Assembly (NCBI GenBank): GCA_027886175.1
Contig: JAJNNQ010000075.1
Span: 86,655,001-86,719,000 of the forward strand
Direction of reading: 5' to 3'
DNA: 64,000 bases
From: Phylloscopus collybita
Taxonomy: Eukaryota; Chordata; Aves; Passeriformes; Phylloscopidae
Position 1 is the stretch's first letter, and every line of letters starts with the position of its first letter. The translations under genes were made by a program, and so were the position numbers. Shown piece by piece: positions 34,650 through 45,939 of this stretch. The notes below the pieces were generated by a model. That model had not been told where the DNA came from. It made no database searches and was given only the letters and a program-made list of their open reading frames with translations.

Positions 34650-37600
34650 CCGCACTCCTGGTGTCCCAGCCGGCCGATCCCTCGCTGTTCAGTTCCATGG
34701 GTGGCTCAGTGCCACACAAGGAGCTGCCCTGATGTGTCCCTGGGGGATGCCCTCAGGTTGTCCACACAGACGGTCCCTGCCTTCTCCTGGGCTTCTCAGG
34801 AACCATTGCACTGCTTCTATCCACCTGTTTGTTCATCCTGCTTCCTTCTCCTGGCAAATCTTGAACTTGTTGTCCAAGTGCAGCCAAATTTAATAGGGGA
34901 GCTGAAATTTTGTCGACAGTTACATCACTAGGGATCTTGTGGAATGAAAGATCAGCCAGAACCAAGCATCTACCCAAAGGCATCAAAGGAGGACGAGGGA
35001 AAAAAGTAGGGTTAAGAAAATCATCCTAATCAACACTTTTAGTAGTAGTAGTGGAGTAGAGCTAAATCCCACAAAAATCTCAGCTGGCCATGAAATAGCC
35101 TGACTTAACTGCACTTTAGTGTATTTGAGATTTGATGAAGATGTGATTTAATCTTTCCAATTGAAGATACTCTGCTGCAGATGTCATACTTGTACATCTG
35201 ACCATAAATGTTAGGAATTAAAACAATTTTAAATTTCTAGGTTTATTTGTGCAGAGTACCAAAGCACAATTTCTGAAAGAAGGCTACTAAACACCAAACT
35301 AGCATTTTTTACTAAAAAGAATGAGCTAGCCTTGTCCTACTGCTGACATTTTCACAATGCAGACTCAGGGCTATCACTGCGTTAGTCATCTCAGATAAGA
35401 TGATCCTGACAAATGTCCTGTTTCTCCAGTGAAACACTTTATCTTGATACAAGGTGACATTTAGATTTGTACCTTCTGTTACAGAAAAAGTCTGAAAGTG
35501 GACACTAAGCCTTCCTCTGGCTGGGGAGCAAATATGAAATTGTGAGGGGATTTTTAAGCTTTATAGGAACTTTTATATTAACGTCTGCAAAATACTAAAT
35601 TGAAAAAAAAAATTGCCTTGAAAATGGCCTTGTTCTTTGCAGAGCTTTTTAAAATTAATTGGCTCCTTTCTTCAGGCAATATTTTGAAATTATATTGTTC
35701 CAGCAGTGTTTCAGTAGTGTTCCAGCTCTGTGATATCAATGAATGATCTAAAATTGTACAGAAAGGCTTCCTTTTCAGTGGGGAAAATTGAAAAAAAACA
35801 AAAAAAGCTTTGCCCCCTTTTGGAAAGCTAGTTGATAGTTTTATTATTGAGCAATTTTACTTTTGATAATGAAACATCTATTCAGTAAATATATGCCTAC
35901 ACTTACAGGTTTTTTTATATATTTATAATTTTTAGATGCTTTGGAACCTAGAAGATGTAATCTGCCAGCGTAAAATATTAGATGTGTTGAAATGTCTGTC
36001 AGTTAAAATAAAAAGCACAGTTTCAGTCAGAGGAAACCTGGGGGTTGTTGGGTGGTTGCTTTTTATTTTTTCAATGACTTTCCTCCCTCAAACCTCAAAG
36101 TTTTAAAGACCTTGGAAAAGGAGATTTTATGACTTAGATGGAGGAGATTAACTGCTTATAGTTGTGTAGTAATTTTTCCTTGATAGCAACGTTTAGCAAA
36201 GTCTCTCTCCCTTTATTTTTCTGGGCACAGTTCTCCCCTCATTCCATTAGGTGGAGCTTTATGATTAAGGCTGCAGAAGAAACTTGCTTCCGAGAGCAAA
36301 ATAATTCACCACGAAATGGCTGGGGGAGGAGGTGAACGAAGCCTCCTTTGCTTAGAGGTATCGTTGTCCTGTACACAAGCTTGAGACACAAAAATCTGAA
36401 TCAAGACCCTCACATACAAGGAAAATAAATTGAAAAATCGATTCTGTCAAACAGGGCCCTGCTCTAATCTGCTGTTGTCATAGTCAAGTTCCGAATCTAA
36501 AATACCTTAGGTTATAAATTAAATGTCAAATATAATTAATTTGGCACTTGAAACATGAAGTGGATGACTGTCCTTTGGAGAAAGCCTGACAGCTTTATGT
36601 ATGTCACATTGGTATCTGTTAAAACAAGCTTCACATGCCAGACGATCCTTGTGTGAATGATATTGCTGTTGGCTGTACCAGAATTTTGTCGATGGAATAA
36701 GTCTCAGAACAGTTTTCTCCTTAATTGTCTGAAGCTTTTGCAAGACAATATAAATCAAGTGTCATCTGCATCATCTGTGCCGAATAGTGGTTTTATCATA
36801 CATCAAATAAGCAATTTATTTCTTATTCATTACTACAGAAGCTATTGTTGAATATTTACATACAAATCTATATTTTATACAAATGGAGAATGTTTTCTGC
36901 CCTGTGCCCTGAACCCACAGCAGTTACAATTTGAATCCAGTTTTCCTTCCATCTTCTTAACTTCAGCAACAGCGGCTGCAGCTGTGCCATCCTCTTCCAC
37001 AGGGAGGCCAAGGTTATAATTGAGTACCACTCCTTCCTCAACCCTTTTCCCTGGGGCACGGGGAGATCCTGTTTGCACGGCCTCCCCCCCCTTGCCCCCC
37101 CCCCCCCCAAAAAGCAAAGAGGTCTTTTTCACATTTTGTTTTGTGCCCTTGCTTTGCACAATGAACTATTCTTACCTTAAGGTTTATTTATTCACAGGTA
37201 CCCCCAGGGGAGGTGGAGGAGACAGGTTTGCCCAATGGACACTTTTACACAGTTGTTGAAATAAGAATGTCAGTATACGATGTTATTTCCCACTAACAGG
37301 ACCAGTAGGACCTTCCTAATCCACACCTCATAAGAATTCCCTGAGCAGCGTGCTGCAGCAAGTTTTCACCATTAATTTTTAAATGTGGGTAACTGGCTAA
37401 ATGTTTGTGGGTGATACCCTTTACACTACCTGTGTGATCAGGATATTTGTTTAGCTCAAGAAAAACAAAACAAAACAAAACAAAACAAAACAAAACAAAA
37501 CAAGACTGAGCCCATGCTGCTCATTGAAATGAGTGGAACTTGTGCAGACAAACTCAAAGATCCAGGCTTTTTCCTGGTTCCTGTAGTGGCTGAATGAAAC

Positions 37601-39199
37601 AAAGATGAAATTGACTTTTATGTTTTTTCTCAAGTGCTCTAGGAAAATTGAACGCACGAAAAGAATGGTTCTTGTAACAGCCAGCTTTCCTCTGCTTCAG
37701 CTTCTTTTTTCTTCTGCTTAACCTCGTGCTCTGTAAGAGAAACACGAGCCCTAGGTCTGTGTTAAAATTTAGCCATTCTTGTATGTGTCAGGCAGAAAAC
37801 AACTTCAAAGCAATTTTTAAACCAAAGAGGCACAACGTTTTCTTTTTGTTCCATTTCCACTAGGTTACACGGACAAAAGGACTGCTAGTTAGAAGCCTTT
37901 CTGCAGGCAGGGATGCAGAGAGGTTATTGTCCCAGCAGCTGATTTTAGCCTAAGTGCATATTGAAGGAAACAGGGAAGGGAACATTGCTGTGTGATTGCT
38001 GCTATGATAGTGCACCACCAAGAGCAGGGAAAGGGAGACCTGTTGTACTTCTGAGAATACCGACCTCATGCACATGTAGGCCTTAATTTAGCAAGAGATG
38101 TATATGTTCATATTCACTTCAGCCAGGGCAACAATGGCACAAAGGATTCATCACTGACCATTATAAAATTGACTGATTTCTTTTTCACTTCTGTTCCATG
38201 GAAGAAAATTGCAAGTCACAGTGCTGCCCAGGCACTGCAATGAGTTAAAGTCATCATCTGAGCTGCAAGACGGGGTCAGATCCACAAGCAGGATAGCTGC
38301 ATTACTGCACTGCTGCATAAAAGCTAATTAGCCCAAGTAAGAGGAAATCAGCTCCACACTGCCATGGCTAAAGTGTTCCCAGACCTGACTCGTGTATAGT
38401 TCAGAGTTCCCTGAACTTTTTCTCTTATCTGCATTTGGATCTCAAAAATCTTGTGACTCAATTTTGAAATTAAACAACTGCTGAATAGAGGTGACAGTTT
38501 GGGTTTGATAATTCCAAAATAACTTGACTGCATTTCATGGATTTGGAGACCAATCAACCGGATGTGTATATATTTGTAAACACATATATTCATCTATAAG
38601 AATTGTCTCATTGATGTTCCTTTGGAGTATTTTTTTGAGAGGTAGGTAACTTCATTCTTCAATAAGGAAAGAGTCAACTCTTCAGCACTGATTATTATGA
38701 GGTTTATTTTCCTGAGACAAGAAAATATGGACCTACACAGAAAATTTACTGAGAGTTCAGTAGAGACATATTCTGCTCCCAGCTTCATCCTCTTAAGTCA
38801 AATTTACTATCCTTTATTTCTCACTTGCCTTCCAAATTTGAAGGTATCATTAAAGAAGAACAACCAATATTGCTGGGGGTATGGATATTCAGGTTTACAA
38901 AAAATGGTACAGAAGAGATCAAACTGGTGTCTGACATACCAACCTGAATGCTGAGGTTTGGTTCAGCAGGGGACCACTGTTTTTTTCAGCAGTCGTGTGT
39001 ATCTGGCACAAGCAGTTCTGTCCCTGACAGCCAAATAGATGGAGCAGATGACAGATTTTAAAAGTTATGTACCTAGAGAATGGCATCTGGTTTATCATGT
39101 GTAAATGTGGTACATTTGGTTGTTGAAAGAAAATCTGCTTCTTCTTTTACAGATAAGTGCTGGATTTAGTCTGTTGTGCTTTTGAGAACATGATTATTG
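34650..39199. other. Gene desert, left part
   Basis: No exon or named repeat is supported. 34650-34860 is GC-rich and may be older CR1 or island edge. The stretch contains a C14 run at 37095-37108 and a CAAAA microsatellite at 37.46-37.50 kb. The rest is AT-rich unique sequence. Confidence 0.55.
37462..37502. repeat. (CAAAA)n microsatellite
   Basis: About eight perfect pentamer units. On the minus strand they read as a Phe/Val/Leu/Cys-rich false ORF. Confidence 0.97.
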
Positions 39200-39484
39200 T
39201 AAGTTGTATTGGTTTGGGCAAATTAGAAGACCCTCCGAGAGGAAGTCCCCTAAGACAAACCTCCACCACCCCTCCCCGCCCCCAGCCCTGGGTTTGGGAA
39301 GGAAATTCTTTGGAGGAGACAAGTGGAAAAAACCGATTTATTAACAAGAACTCTTCCCCCCACAAGAGAAAAGGAAAAGGCTCAAGTTACTGTGGGGGGA
39401 GGGCACAGAGCTTCTTCCGCAGGCTCGGAGATCCTTGAAGATCCTCAGGTCAGGTCCTCAGGTCCGGAGCCGGTCCAAATCTTC

Positions 39485-39507
39485 GGGGGGGGGGGGGGGG
39501 GGGGGGG
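39485..39507 (+). repeat. G23 homopolymer inside the LTR
   Basis: About 23 consecutive G are followed by a purine-rich stretch. The tract could fold as a G-quadruplex, and its length may be inexact because such runs assemble poorly. Confidence 0.85.
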
Positions 39508-39596
39508 AGAGGGAAAAGGGAGAAAAGGAAAAAAAAAACAGAAACAGCACAAAAACAAGCAGCAGAAAGCAGAAGCGGCTAAATTAGCAAGCAGGA

Positions 39597-39619
39597 GCAA
39601 GCAAGCAAGCAAGCAAGCA
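39597..39619 (+). repeat. (GCAA)n microsatellite inside the LTR
   Basis: About six GCAA units, flanked by further degenerate GCAG/GCAA repeats. Confidence 0.9.
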
Positions 39620-39929
39620 GCCAGCAGCAAAGCCAAAAAAGCAGCAAGCGCAGTAGAAGCCACAGCCAGCAAAGCATTGGCTGTTAGACATAACAACCCA
39701 GTCCAGATATGGGATATAAGGCTCCGTCAACCCAGGACATAAGTGAATTGCTGCCGTCAGGAAGCTGTTTTTAGGGGGCTTGCCCTAATTACAGAATGCA
39801 GAGTCCTGGGATGAAAAGGTTAAGCTATTTCAGTGTACCCTATCAGTAACATGCCACGTTTGTCCAGACTAATTCTGTCCTTTGTTCTCCAGCTATGGCT
39901 GTGCTCAGCTGGAAATATGTCCTGAATAT

Positions 39930-39943
39930 ACACTAGATGGCAG
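39930..39943 (+). promoter_or_regulatory. CTCF-like motif
   Basis: ACACTAGATGGCAG matches the CTCF core CCASYAGRKGGCRS at 13 of 14 positions. It lies in unique sequence 190 bases right of the solo LTR. Binding is inferred. Confidence 0.4.
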
Positions 39944-40126
39944 GCGGGTCAGGGGGCTGGAAGCGAGCCTTGCCCACTCATCACACAGCCCTCTCTCTTG
40001 CCTCCAAAAGATCAATTGGTCTTCCCCAGGCCTCTACAAAGCACATTTGGCTCACTGTGCTGGATATGAGTATGCAGGCAGCGGACTAGAAGCTGATCTA
40101 GCTCTCTGCCCACAGGATGCTAGGCC

Positions 40127-40830
40127 ATGTTGTTTCTGACAGATTTGCTTTTGCCTTTTAGCCGACAAGGAGAAGATGCCCGATCGGTAACAGCTCGATC
40201 AGTAGCAGCTGTTGTTGAGAATAAGGCTTGTGTTAGAGAAGTGGATGTGTTAAAGAAGTGCTGTCAGCACCTGAGGCAGGCTCTGATGGCTTGTCTTCAA
40301 CAGTAGACTCCTGTATTTGCCCTGCAGGAGACGATGGCAGCTTGTCGCAATTTTTTTGTAGGAGAACATCTTTCCAATGCTCTGTGATGCCCCAGGATGA
40401 AAGATGCCCTCAACATTGCCCTTAAAGTGGTGATCTCATTGCAATGCCAGTATGTACAGCCTTGAATACATTAGTGCTTACTGTGGGATCCTTTGGGAGC
40501 TGTTGTGACACAAGGTCAAATTCAGCCCTCATGTAAACTTGTGGTGCTTGCTTGACCCACAGCTCTGTCACTGTAACAGGAATGCTGTCAGCTTTCACCT
40601 CTCCTGATGTCCTTGAGGAAAGGGTGGATTTGAAAGGGGATGTCACATCACTATCAGATTATGCTAATGTCATAGGTGAGTCTCACAGGACTTTAAGAAT
40701 GAACCACATTTTAGTTGTTGTAGAAAAGCCATGAGTGGCCATCAATTGCTTTTCCTGTATCAGACAAAAAGTTTCCTCAGTGTTGAGTTACACTCAGATG
40801 CACTTAGGATTCCTGCTCTGGTGTGAGAAT
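40127..40830. other. Unexplained coding-like stretch, both strands partly open
   Basis: On the plus strand 40127-40306 is a 59-codon ORF (starts MLFLTDLLLPFSRQGEDARS, ends MACLQQ). On the minus strand 40646-40422 is a 74-codon ORF (contains SSRTSGEVKADSIPVTVTEL). Its frame continues past two stops into a further open piece (about 40385-40240) with KLPSSPAGQIQE, and upstream past stops into MATHGFSTTTKMW. The composition looks more protein-like than the flanks, but I recognise no family. It could be a degraded retroelement or pseudogene, or chance. Confidence 0.25.
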
Positions 40831-40834
40831 TCCT

Positions 40835-43800
40835 GAACTGGTGCACCTATTCTGATTTTAATGATCAAGTATTCTTCAGATTTTAAGGACACAGCTACTC
40901 CACAGACAGACTCATGCTAATGCAGTTATTGGTACAGATAAAACAAGACTCTACTGAGGATCTTAGGTAGTTTCTTATATCTGTTGCAGGGCTCAAGTAC
41001 TTCCATAGAAGCAAGGCAGTTTTTATTGCCAGTTCATCTAAACCTAATCAGCACATGTCTGGATAATAAATGGTGGAAAACATACCTTTTTTTCCCTACA
41101 ATCTTCGAGACTTTTTTACGCTTTTCTAAACTATTGCTGCTTGTGGCTCTGTTTCAGTTGAGAATTATGGAGAAACAAATGCTCATATAGTTTCAATTGC
41201 CTTACTGAGTAGTGAAATAGTTGGGACTCTTGAGAGCAGCAATGGGAAAATCTCACTTTGAATAAACCTTTGAATAAACCTGTATATTTTAGTGTTTAAA
41301 AAACTACTAATAAAAAATAGTAATTAAAAAAAAAAAAGGAATCAGACTTAGATAGTTCCTAATCTAACCATCTAGAGTAGAGTACCTGCATATTTTCTCT
41401 AATAGGAATGAGCAAATACTATACGCAAGCACATTTGTCTTTTCTGCTTTTTGAGTTGCTGAGGAACCACTCACTAAAACTATGAAACATTTCAGAACAG
41501 GAAAATGTGAAAAGGGCAATAGAGACTTGACAGAGTGAATAGGTAGGTGTATTTATACAGACATGAACTCTGAGAGGCTCCTTCCTTGAGCAGCAGCCAA
41601 CCCCAAAGGAAAGGTAAGAAACCCTTCCTCCTGCAAACGTGGTCTGAGACAACTTGCATGAAGACAACAGGAGAAAACATCAGGTCACAACCAGAAAAAT
41701 GAAAATATGGAGCTAATGACTGACCAAAGTTTCAGTTCTCTTTCATGTATGTGCAGTCACAGGTTTTATTTGCAGCAAAGCCCCCTGAAGCTGGTATTGC
41801 TATTGAAAGTAAATGTGAAGTAAAAAATGAAGGCTCTGTCATTTGTTCTTTGCTTCTCTTTACTCATTCTTTTTCAACTTTTAATTGCTGGAGACAGAAA
41901 TCTATGAGGTAAACAAACAAATTAAAAAAAAAATTGGAATTAAGCAGTACATTTTATAGCTTTACTGAATCTTTTTCCAGCAAAGCAACTTTCTGAAGGG
42001 CAAAATGTGTTTGGAATATAAGTTATAGACCCAGGCCAACACCAACTCTGTCTGTGGCAGGCTGTATTTGTGAGAAGAGATTGACATTTAGCTTTTGGCA
42101 AGTGTGTTTGTTTGATATTAGCATAAACTTTACTTAAAGGGAAATCTGTATTAGTATAGAGATGTCAGCTGAAGCTCTGCTACTGAGATTCATGGTGCTT
42201 TACTCAGGATTGCAGGAAAGAGTTACACGCAAAACTTATGAGTTTAAGAATTTCAGGTTCTGTTGGCCATAACCCATGAGTTTGATAACAGATCAACCAA
42301 AAGAAAACAGGGTCACAAATAGAAGATTATCTTCTCCTGCACCTCTGCAAAATCACACAGTTCCTCCTTTCCCTTGGTGTTAGGGTGGTTTTTGGTTTCG
42401 GCTTGGTTTTCTTTTTTAAATTTAGTTTTTTGTACTGATGTCTCCTCCTTTTGCCTGTTGTTCCCAACAGTGATCGTCAGTCTAGCTTCTCCATCAAAAC
42501 TTGTCAAAACCGTACATGGTGGGACAGGCTTTTTAAATCGAGTGTTTATTTAATTTTGTTTTGGAAAACATTTTGTGGAGGTGAGGAGCAAAGATTATGT
42601 GATGATGAGCATTTGAACCGATTACAGCGAGGAAGTATAGTGCAGAGGAAGCAGGTTATGGTTATAAGCTGCTGGGTGTTCAACTCATCAGTGACATTTT
42701 GAAATATCTGATTTAGAATTATGCGAGCCTACAACCTGGGTGACTGTAATTGAGTTTTTCTTCTTGGGAGATCACAGAGGTTCAGACAGTGGTTTGTAAA
42801 ATATACACAGAGATCAAGTGGTTTGAAATTCAGACTGGTTTTCTATCTTTTTATTTTGGTATGGGAAGAAGGAATAAACCCTCAAAACACTTTCATTTAA
42901 GGCCAGTTCCTACCAGCAAGGGAAATTTAATCTACTCAAGCCACCAACTCATTGAGTACATTTATTCATTAAAGTAATCAATCAGTGGAAATAGGTTTTT
43001 CTTTTTATATATTAAATGGCAAAAATGATGAGTTCATAAAAATGTCAAGAAATTTTCATCTCTGCTATCTCTTTTCTAAGGTCAGCTGTCTTCAAACGTA
43101 TTATCCCATTTGTGGGAATCTTACTTATTCTGTCTTTCTTGTAGAAAGCTGAGCATTGAATATTACAGAGATTAAAATTGAGTAGAAACTATAGAAAATG
43201 TCAAACATAGCAGAAATCATGACACTTGCTCTTTTGACTAGTCACAAAAGCATCAACAGTTGTTAATTTTTGAAGCTAGTATTCTGGCAGTGCTACATTA
43301 ATAAATCAGTCACAGCAACTTCTTGTTTACATTTTTGCTAACATCCACAAGTTTCCAAGATCTATCATCTCTTTCCCTTGTGTGGTTGGCTTTTTTTATT
43401 CTGACAAATGGATTCTTGCCAAGAAGTTATGTATGTGCCTTGCACATCATCATTTGGAAGCAGAAGACAGCATCAGGATTATAATTTTTCTCCACCATTT
43501 ATAATGCAGTCCTCTTCTCTGAAATCTTTTGGTGGAAAAGACCAGGTGAAAAAAACATCAACTGTCCATTTGCCGGTGGGAAATAAAATTGCATGCATTG
43601 TTTGCCTGACCCACTCTAAACCTAGAAATTAAGCTCCTTTTGTTTTGGGAAAGATAAAGTTCCTCCCAGGTTTGTCTTTGAGCTCTAGTTCATTTAGAAA
43701 TGTAAAGCGACCAACTGCATCATGAAATCAGTATCTTATATCTGCAGACAATCCTTTAACTCAGACTAATCCAAATTTATGAAACACTCTTTAAGACCTC

Positions 43801-45790
43801 TGAGTGAGAGACCTTACAACTGTCATAATGATTCTAAACCTCAAAAATGTAAACAGGTAAGGAAGAGATGATAAAAGGCATTGCCAATATTTTGGGTGAA
43901 GTAGCAATCTCTTAGGTGGTGTTTCCATATCTTCCCAGGAAGATATGGGACCATGGGCTGTGCCCCGATCTCTAGAAGAGGAAGGATATTCCCAGGTAAT
44001 TTCCTGAAGTAAAATTCTGTCCTGAAATGTGTTGTTACCAAACCATTAGTTTTTTACTATTGAATTAGGTGACAGGTTTAACTGTGCAAGTGTAAAAAAG
44101 AAATACTGATCTTCCTCAATAGTGTTAAGAATATCTGCTACCTCCCCCAGCAATGCAGCTCCATCTGTGGCCAATTGACAGAGGAAACTGATTGACAGCA
44201 GCCCTGAAGTATGGACTAATTAAATATATCATAAGTAGGTTGCAGTGAACACAAATCAGCTTGACCCAAAAATTTTGGTTCCCAAATGTCAGCAAGATTT
44301 TCTGTTTAGCTTTGTAATATGGTCAGGATCCAGAAGCAGTCTCTAAATAACAGGGGCATCTTTGATGTCAATTCTTACTCCTCACAGTTTGAAAGTTGAC
44401 TAACAAATATCTGTGGAGCAAGCAGACTCTAAAGGGCAGCCAAAGGCCTGTTTGTGTGGTGAAATCAGCATGGGGTAAGGTAAGATGAAAACTGAGGGTA
44501 CAGAAGCTGTCTGCACTCATTCTTCACAGAGAGAGTGGTGAGCCCTCAGGGTGTGCTCAGATGGCCCCAGCCAGTGCTTGCTGAGGTAGTTTCAGGGGTC
44601 ACTGTCCCTGGGTGTCTGCTTTGTCCTTTTGCTGGAGATTACGGACCTTATTACAGCAGAGATGGAAAGGAGCTCATGGCTACCCTTCCACCGTCCTCTT
44701 TCAAAGCCTGCTGTGTTTATTGAGATTAGCCATGAGGACTGATTTGTGTTTATGAGCTGAGCTGCTGTTGATGGAGGCTGAAGAACCGAATCTCGCTTGG
44801 GTTTGCTGCCCCAGCCAAGGGAAGAGAACTGCTGTCAGTAGCATGGTACAGGTGCCAAAACGACATAAAAGTTTTAAGAGCAACCCTTTGTGAATGTAGT
44901 GGAATAAGATATTATGTATTTAATGATTAAAAGCCTCTACACAGGGGATCAGGGCAGAATAACTGGCTTGCATGTTTTCAGTTTATGGTCTTGCAGTAAC
45001 TTCTTGGGCACATGAAAGCATAACTCTGCAAATTTCAGTTATTCAAAGACACAGTAAACATGTTTCTTTTGGGGCAGAACAACATGATATTTTTTAGTTA
45101 GTTCACTAGATTTGGGCAGTCCTTGTATACAGGATGACATCAAACAGAGCAGAACTTTGCCTGAGTAAGGAAGTGCTGCTACAATGCAGCAGCAATCATT
45201 ATCCCTAATTGGAATGACAAAACCCGTTCCGATCCTACTGAGCATTTCCTTGCATGTCTACTGCATGTGCTGCAAATCAATTTTTCTTGAGATTTTGATG
45301 TTTTGTACGACTCTTAATACATATCCTAGGCCTTGGGACTGGGCTGTATCAGCTTTCTATAGAGGTGCAGTGTTTAAGTACAGAGAGCAAAGAGGCTGAG
45401 ATGCAATCGTAGAGACAGTCTATGCAACTTGGAGATCAGTTGTCAGTGTGTAATAGTTCCTCAAACACTCAGCAGAGAGCTAACAGAATATCTTTAATTG
45501 ATTTGCATTTTTGGAGGAATTCAGGTATCTTACAGGTATGCAGAAAGCACAGTTAAGTGTCAAGCCACTGTAGTTTGGGCTCACAGCTGTGGTATCCCAG
45601 CCTGTGGGCTAGAAATGACCAGTCTTTACTACTCATCAGAAATACCCACAGATGAATTAATTTATTCTACAAATTAAAAATATTGTGGATACCATTTTAT
45701 GCCTGTAAACTAAGCTTATCATCTGGTCATTGGAAAAATGACCAATTTGGGGATAAATGGGGATATACACAGAAAAGATTGAAATATGCC
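40835..45790. other. Gene desert, no supported feature
   Basis: The sequence is AT-rich and unique, without recognised exons or repeats. Short open frames (for example 42451-42702 and 43408-43632) show no family resemblance. Confidence 0.5.
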
Positions 45791-45936
45791 ATGTGATTTA
45801 GCACACTTGCTTGGAGCATGGTGCTGATAAGGCCAAGGTTTTGGGTTTGATGTCTACACAGGTCAATCACTCAAGAGCTGGACTTGATGACCCTTCTGGG
45901 TCCCTTCCAACTCTGAATATTCTGTGATTCTGTGAT
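45791..45936 (+). mobile_element. tRNA-Ile-derived SINE with CR1-type tail (passerine TguSINE1-like)
   Basis: The 5' half (TTTAGCACACTTGCTTGGAG, CATGGTGCTGATAAGGCCAA, GGTTTTGGGTTTGAT) copies a tRNA-Ile, including the anticodon loop CTGATAA with GAT anticodon and a decayed B box. The 3' half (AAGAGCTGGACTTGATGACC, CTTCTGGGTCCCTTCCAACT) ends in the CR1 octamer tail ATTCTGTGATTCTGTGA. This hybrid structure matches SINEs described in oscine passerines and mobilised by CR1 machinery. The A and B boxes are degenerate, so the copy is probably silent. Confidence 0.82.
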
Positions 45937-45939
45937 CTG

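Larger units (their letters stand above)
39200..39744 (-). mobile_element. Solo LTR of an endogenous retrovirus with 5-bp target-site duplication
   Basis: The 535-base unit 39205-39739 begins TGTATTGG and ends CAGGACA, so it has TG...CA ends on either strand. It is bounded by TAAGT at 39200-39204 and 39740-39744, a perfect 5-bp duplication. Read on the minus strand it starts TGTCCTGGGTTGACGGAGCC, and an AATAAA (plus TTTATT at 39337-39342) lies 130 bases before the far end, as in an LTR R region; this sets the orientation. No internal retroviral sequence is present, so it is a recombined solo LTR. A 5-bp duplication fits ERVL or some ERV1 families. The exact family was not identified. Confidence 0.75.

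Noticed and set aside
37462..37502. Regularly spaced repeats resembling a CRISPR array
   Set aside because: It is a plain CAAAA microsatellite without spacers, in a vertebrate genome.
39323..39742. A 139-codon Lys/Ala/Ser-rich plus-strand frame
   Set aside because: It is produced by the G run, A-rich stretch and GCAA repeats of the solo LTR.
45791..45865. A functional tRNA-Ile gene
   Set aside because: The acceptor stem is missing and the A and B boxes are degenerate; the sequence continues into a CR1 tail, so it is a SINE head.
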